This document shows positions 62,875 through 64,000 of a stretch of 64,000 bases of DNA, piece after piece. The stretch covers positions 4,278,001 to 4,342,000 of the forward strand of contig NZ_CP012201.1 in NCBI RefSeq assembly GCF_001191005.1, in the 5' to 3' direction. Source of the DNA: Massilia sp. NR 4-1. GTDB taxonomy: Bacteria; Pseudomonadota; Gammaproteobacteria; Burkholderiales; Burkholderiaceae_D. A program made the position numbers and the translations under genes. The stretch's first letter is position 1. Each line of letters opens with the position of its first letter. Under the pieces are notes generated by a model. The model was not told the DNA's origin. It worked only from the letters and a program-made list of their open reading frames with translations, and searched no databases.

Positions 62875-64000
62875 TCAGACGCGCAGCGCCGGGCGCTGGC
62901 GGAACCACTGCTCCAGCATCATCAGCACCCAGACCATGGTGCCGTGGTAGCCCGCGTGCTCGGACAGGTGCTGGCCCACCAGTTGCTCGATGAATTCGCC
63001 GCGCACGATCTTGCGCTTTTTCAGGTCGGTCAGGCTGTCGCTGGCCAGCTGCTGCAGGGGCTTGTGCTGCTGCAGCCAGACGCCGAAGGGCAGGCCGAAA
63101 CCATGCTTCTGCTTGGTGATGATGGCGTCCGGCAGGAAGCCGCGCAGCGCCTCCTTGAAGAACCAGCGCAATTGGGTGCCGTTCAGCTTCTGCTGCGGCG
63201 TCAGGCCGGCGGAGAAGGCCACCATCCCGTCGTTGAGGAAGGGGAAGGCCACTTCCATGCCGGCCAGTTCGCAAGCCTTCATCACCTTCGGCAGGTCGTT
63301 GTCGGCCAGGGTGATCTTCAAGTCCAGCGCCAGCATGCGGTTGATCAGGCTTTTCGCCTCGCTCTGGCCGTAGGTGCGGCTCAAGCTGGCGAGCGGCTGG
63401 CCGATGTCGGCGCCGGCCAGGAATTCGTCGGTGAACACCTGCTGCGGGCCGTAGCGGCCCAGCAGGTTATAGGTTTCCAGACGCGCCGGCATGGCGACCG
63501 AGGCCTGCTCGATATAGCTGCGCGCCTTGCGCAGCAGGCGTACCCGCTCGCCGCCGGGGAAGTTGAACACGGCCGGTTCCAGCAGGGCCTTGCGCAGCAG
63601 CTCGGGCACGCGCTCATACAGCGCGAACACATGCTGCTTGGCATAGCGCTCATTACCGCCAAACAGTTCGTCGCCGCCGTCGCCGCCGAACATGCGGGTA
63701 ATGCCGTCGGCGCGCGCCATGCGGGCGCAGTAGAAGGCCGGCACGGCGGATGCGTTGCCGAAGGGCTGGTCGAAGACCTGGGCGATCTGGGGAATGGCGG
63801 ACACCACATCGTCCGGCGTGACATAGTATTCGTGGTGGGCGGTGCCGAAATGGCGCGAGGCGATGCGCGCATATTCCATCTCGTCGTAGCCCTGCGCCTC
63901 GAAGCCGATCGAGTAGGTCTGCGCCGGCACGCCGCCCACATCGCACAGAATGCCGGCGATGGTGGAGCTGTCGGTGCCGCCGCTGAGGAAGGCGCCGACC
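62875..64000 (-). CDS. Asparagine-synthase-like amidotransferase (5' end outside the window)
   Basis: The frame runs off the end of the window; about 375 C-terminal residues are present. It has the PP-loop GAFLSGGTDSST near the truncated end, GGDGGDELFGGNERY and the C-terminal synthetase helices. The N-terminal glutaminase domain is not seen. It precedes two GT2 genes and probably amidates a sugar acid. Confidence 0.88.
   Translation of the reverse strand, partial: VGAFLSGGTDSSTIAGILCDVGGVPAQTYSIGFEAQGYDEMEYARIASRHFGTAHHEYYVTPDDVVSAIPQIAQVFDQPFGNASAVPAFYCARMARADGITRMFGGDGGDELFGGNERYAKQHVFALYERVPELLRKALLEPAVFNFPGGERVRLLRKARSYIEQASVAMPARLETYNLLGRYGPQQVFTDEFLAGADIGQPLASLSRTYGQSEAKSLINRMLALDLKITLADNDLPKVMKACELAGMEVAFPFLNDGMVAFSAGLTPQQKLNGTQLRWFFKEALRGFLPDAIITKQKHGFGLPFGVWLQQHKPLQQLASDSLTDLKKRKIVRGEFIEQLVGQHLSEHAGYHGTMVWVLMMLEQWFRQRPALRV

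Overview
This is a GC-rich betaproteobacterial chromosome segment. It most resembles Oxalobacteraceae of the Massilia/Duganella group. That placement is an inference from protein composition (fused isobutyryl-CoA mutase IcmF, exosortase-A/PEP-CTERM exopolysaccharide genes, TonB-dependent sugar uptake), not from a marker gene. No rRNA, tRNA, CRISPR array, IS element or integrase gene was seen.

Left part (1-8064): the 3' part of an indolepyruvate ferredoxin oxidoreductase, then icmF behind a palindromic promoter, both fitting amino-acid / short-branched-acyl-CoA catabolism. A small accessory patch (4849-8064) follows: an orphan ribbon-helix-helix protein, an AAA-type ATPase, a three-gene operon ending in a barstar-like inhibitor, and a zinc-ribbon protein. 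Two copies of a 36-bp repeat bracket the barstar operon.

Sugar region (8069-17216): a GH65 phosphorylase, beta-phosphoglucomutase, MFS transporter and LacI regulator run leftward. A second LacI gene lies divergent from a TonB-dependent receptor whose promoter carries two ATCGAT-centred operators 21 bp apart. This reads as an alpha-glucoside (maltose-like) uptake and phosphorolysis system.

Middle (17286-21174): a coiled-coil orphan, a metallo-beta-lactamase-fold hydrolase and TetR regulator sharing a two-operator divergent promoter, a beta-propeller/MoaD-like pair, and a small acidic protein.

Exopolysaccharide region (21176-46974): nineteen tightly packed leftward genes (45118 down to 21176) form an exosortase A (XrtA) locus: chain-length determinant, tyrosine autokinase, outer-membrane protein, ATPase, UDP-GlcNAc 2-epimerase, deacetylases, FemAB-like protein, glycosyltransferases, XrtA itself, amidotransferases, ligase, flippase and a ferredoxin. 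A serine peptidase and the export lipoprotein run divergently to the right.

Right part (47183-64000): a four-gene cassette (leader-bearing secreted protein, PqqD-like protein, HprK-related kinase A, nucleotidyltransferase) followed by a GAF protein and a lytic transglycosylase; a PEP-CTERM protein; a ThiF/E1-like enzyme facing two exosortase-associated acyltransferases; the TPR lipoprotein PrsT; and a second glycan patch (acyltransferase 3, methyltransferase, two GT2 enzymes and a truncated asparagine-synthase-like amidotransferase).

The main discovery-type observation is regulatory. The PEP-CTERM gene and the HprK/PqqD cassette each have a strong sigma-54 (-24/-12) promoter exactly 46 nt (predicted start to start codon) upstream. 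A shared TGTCG-N7-TTACAG element occurs upstream of both and again before the ThiF gene. This suggests the little-understood cassette belongs to the regulon of the exosortase system.
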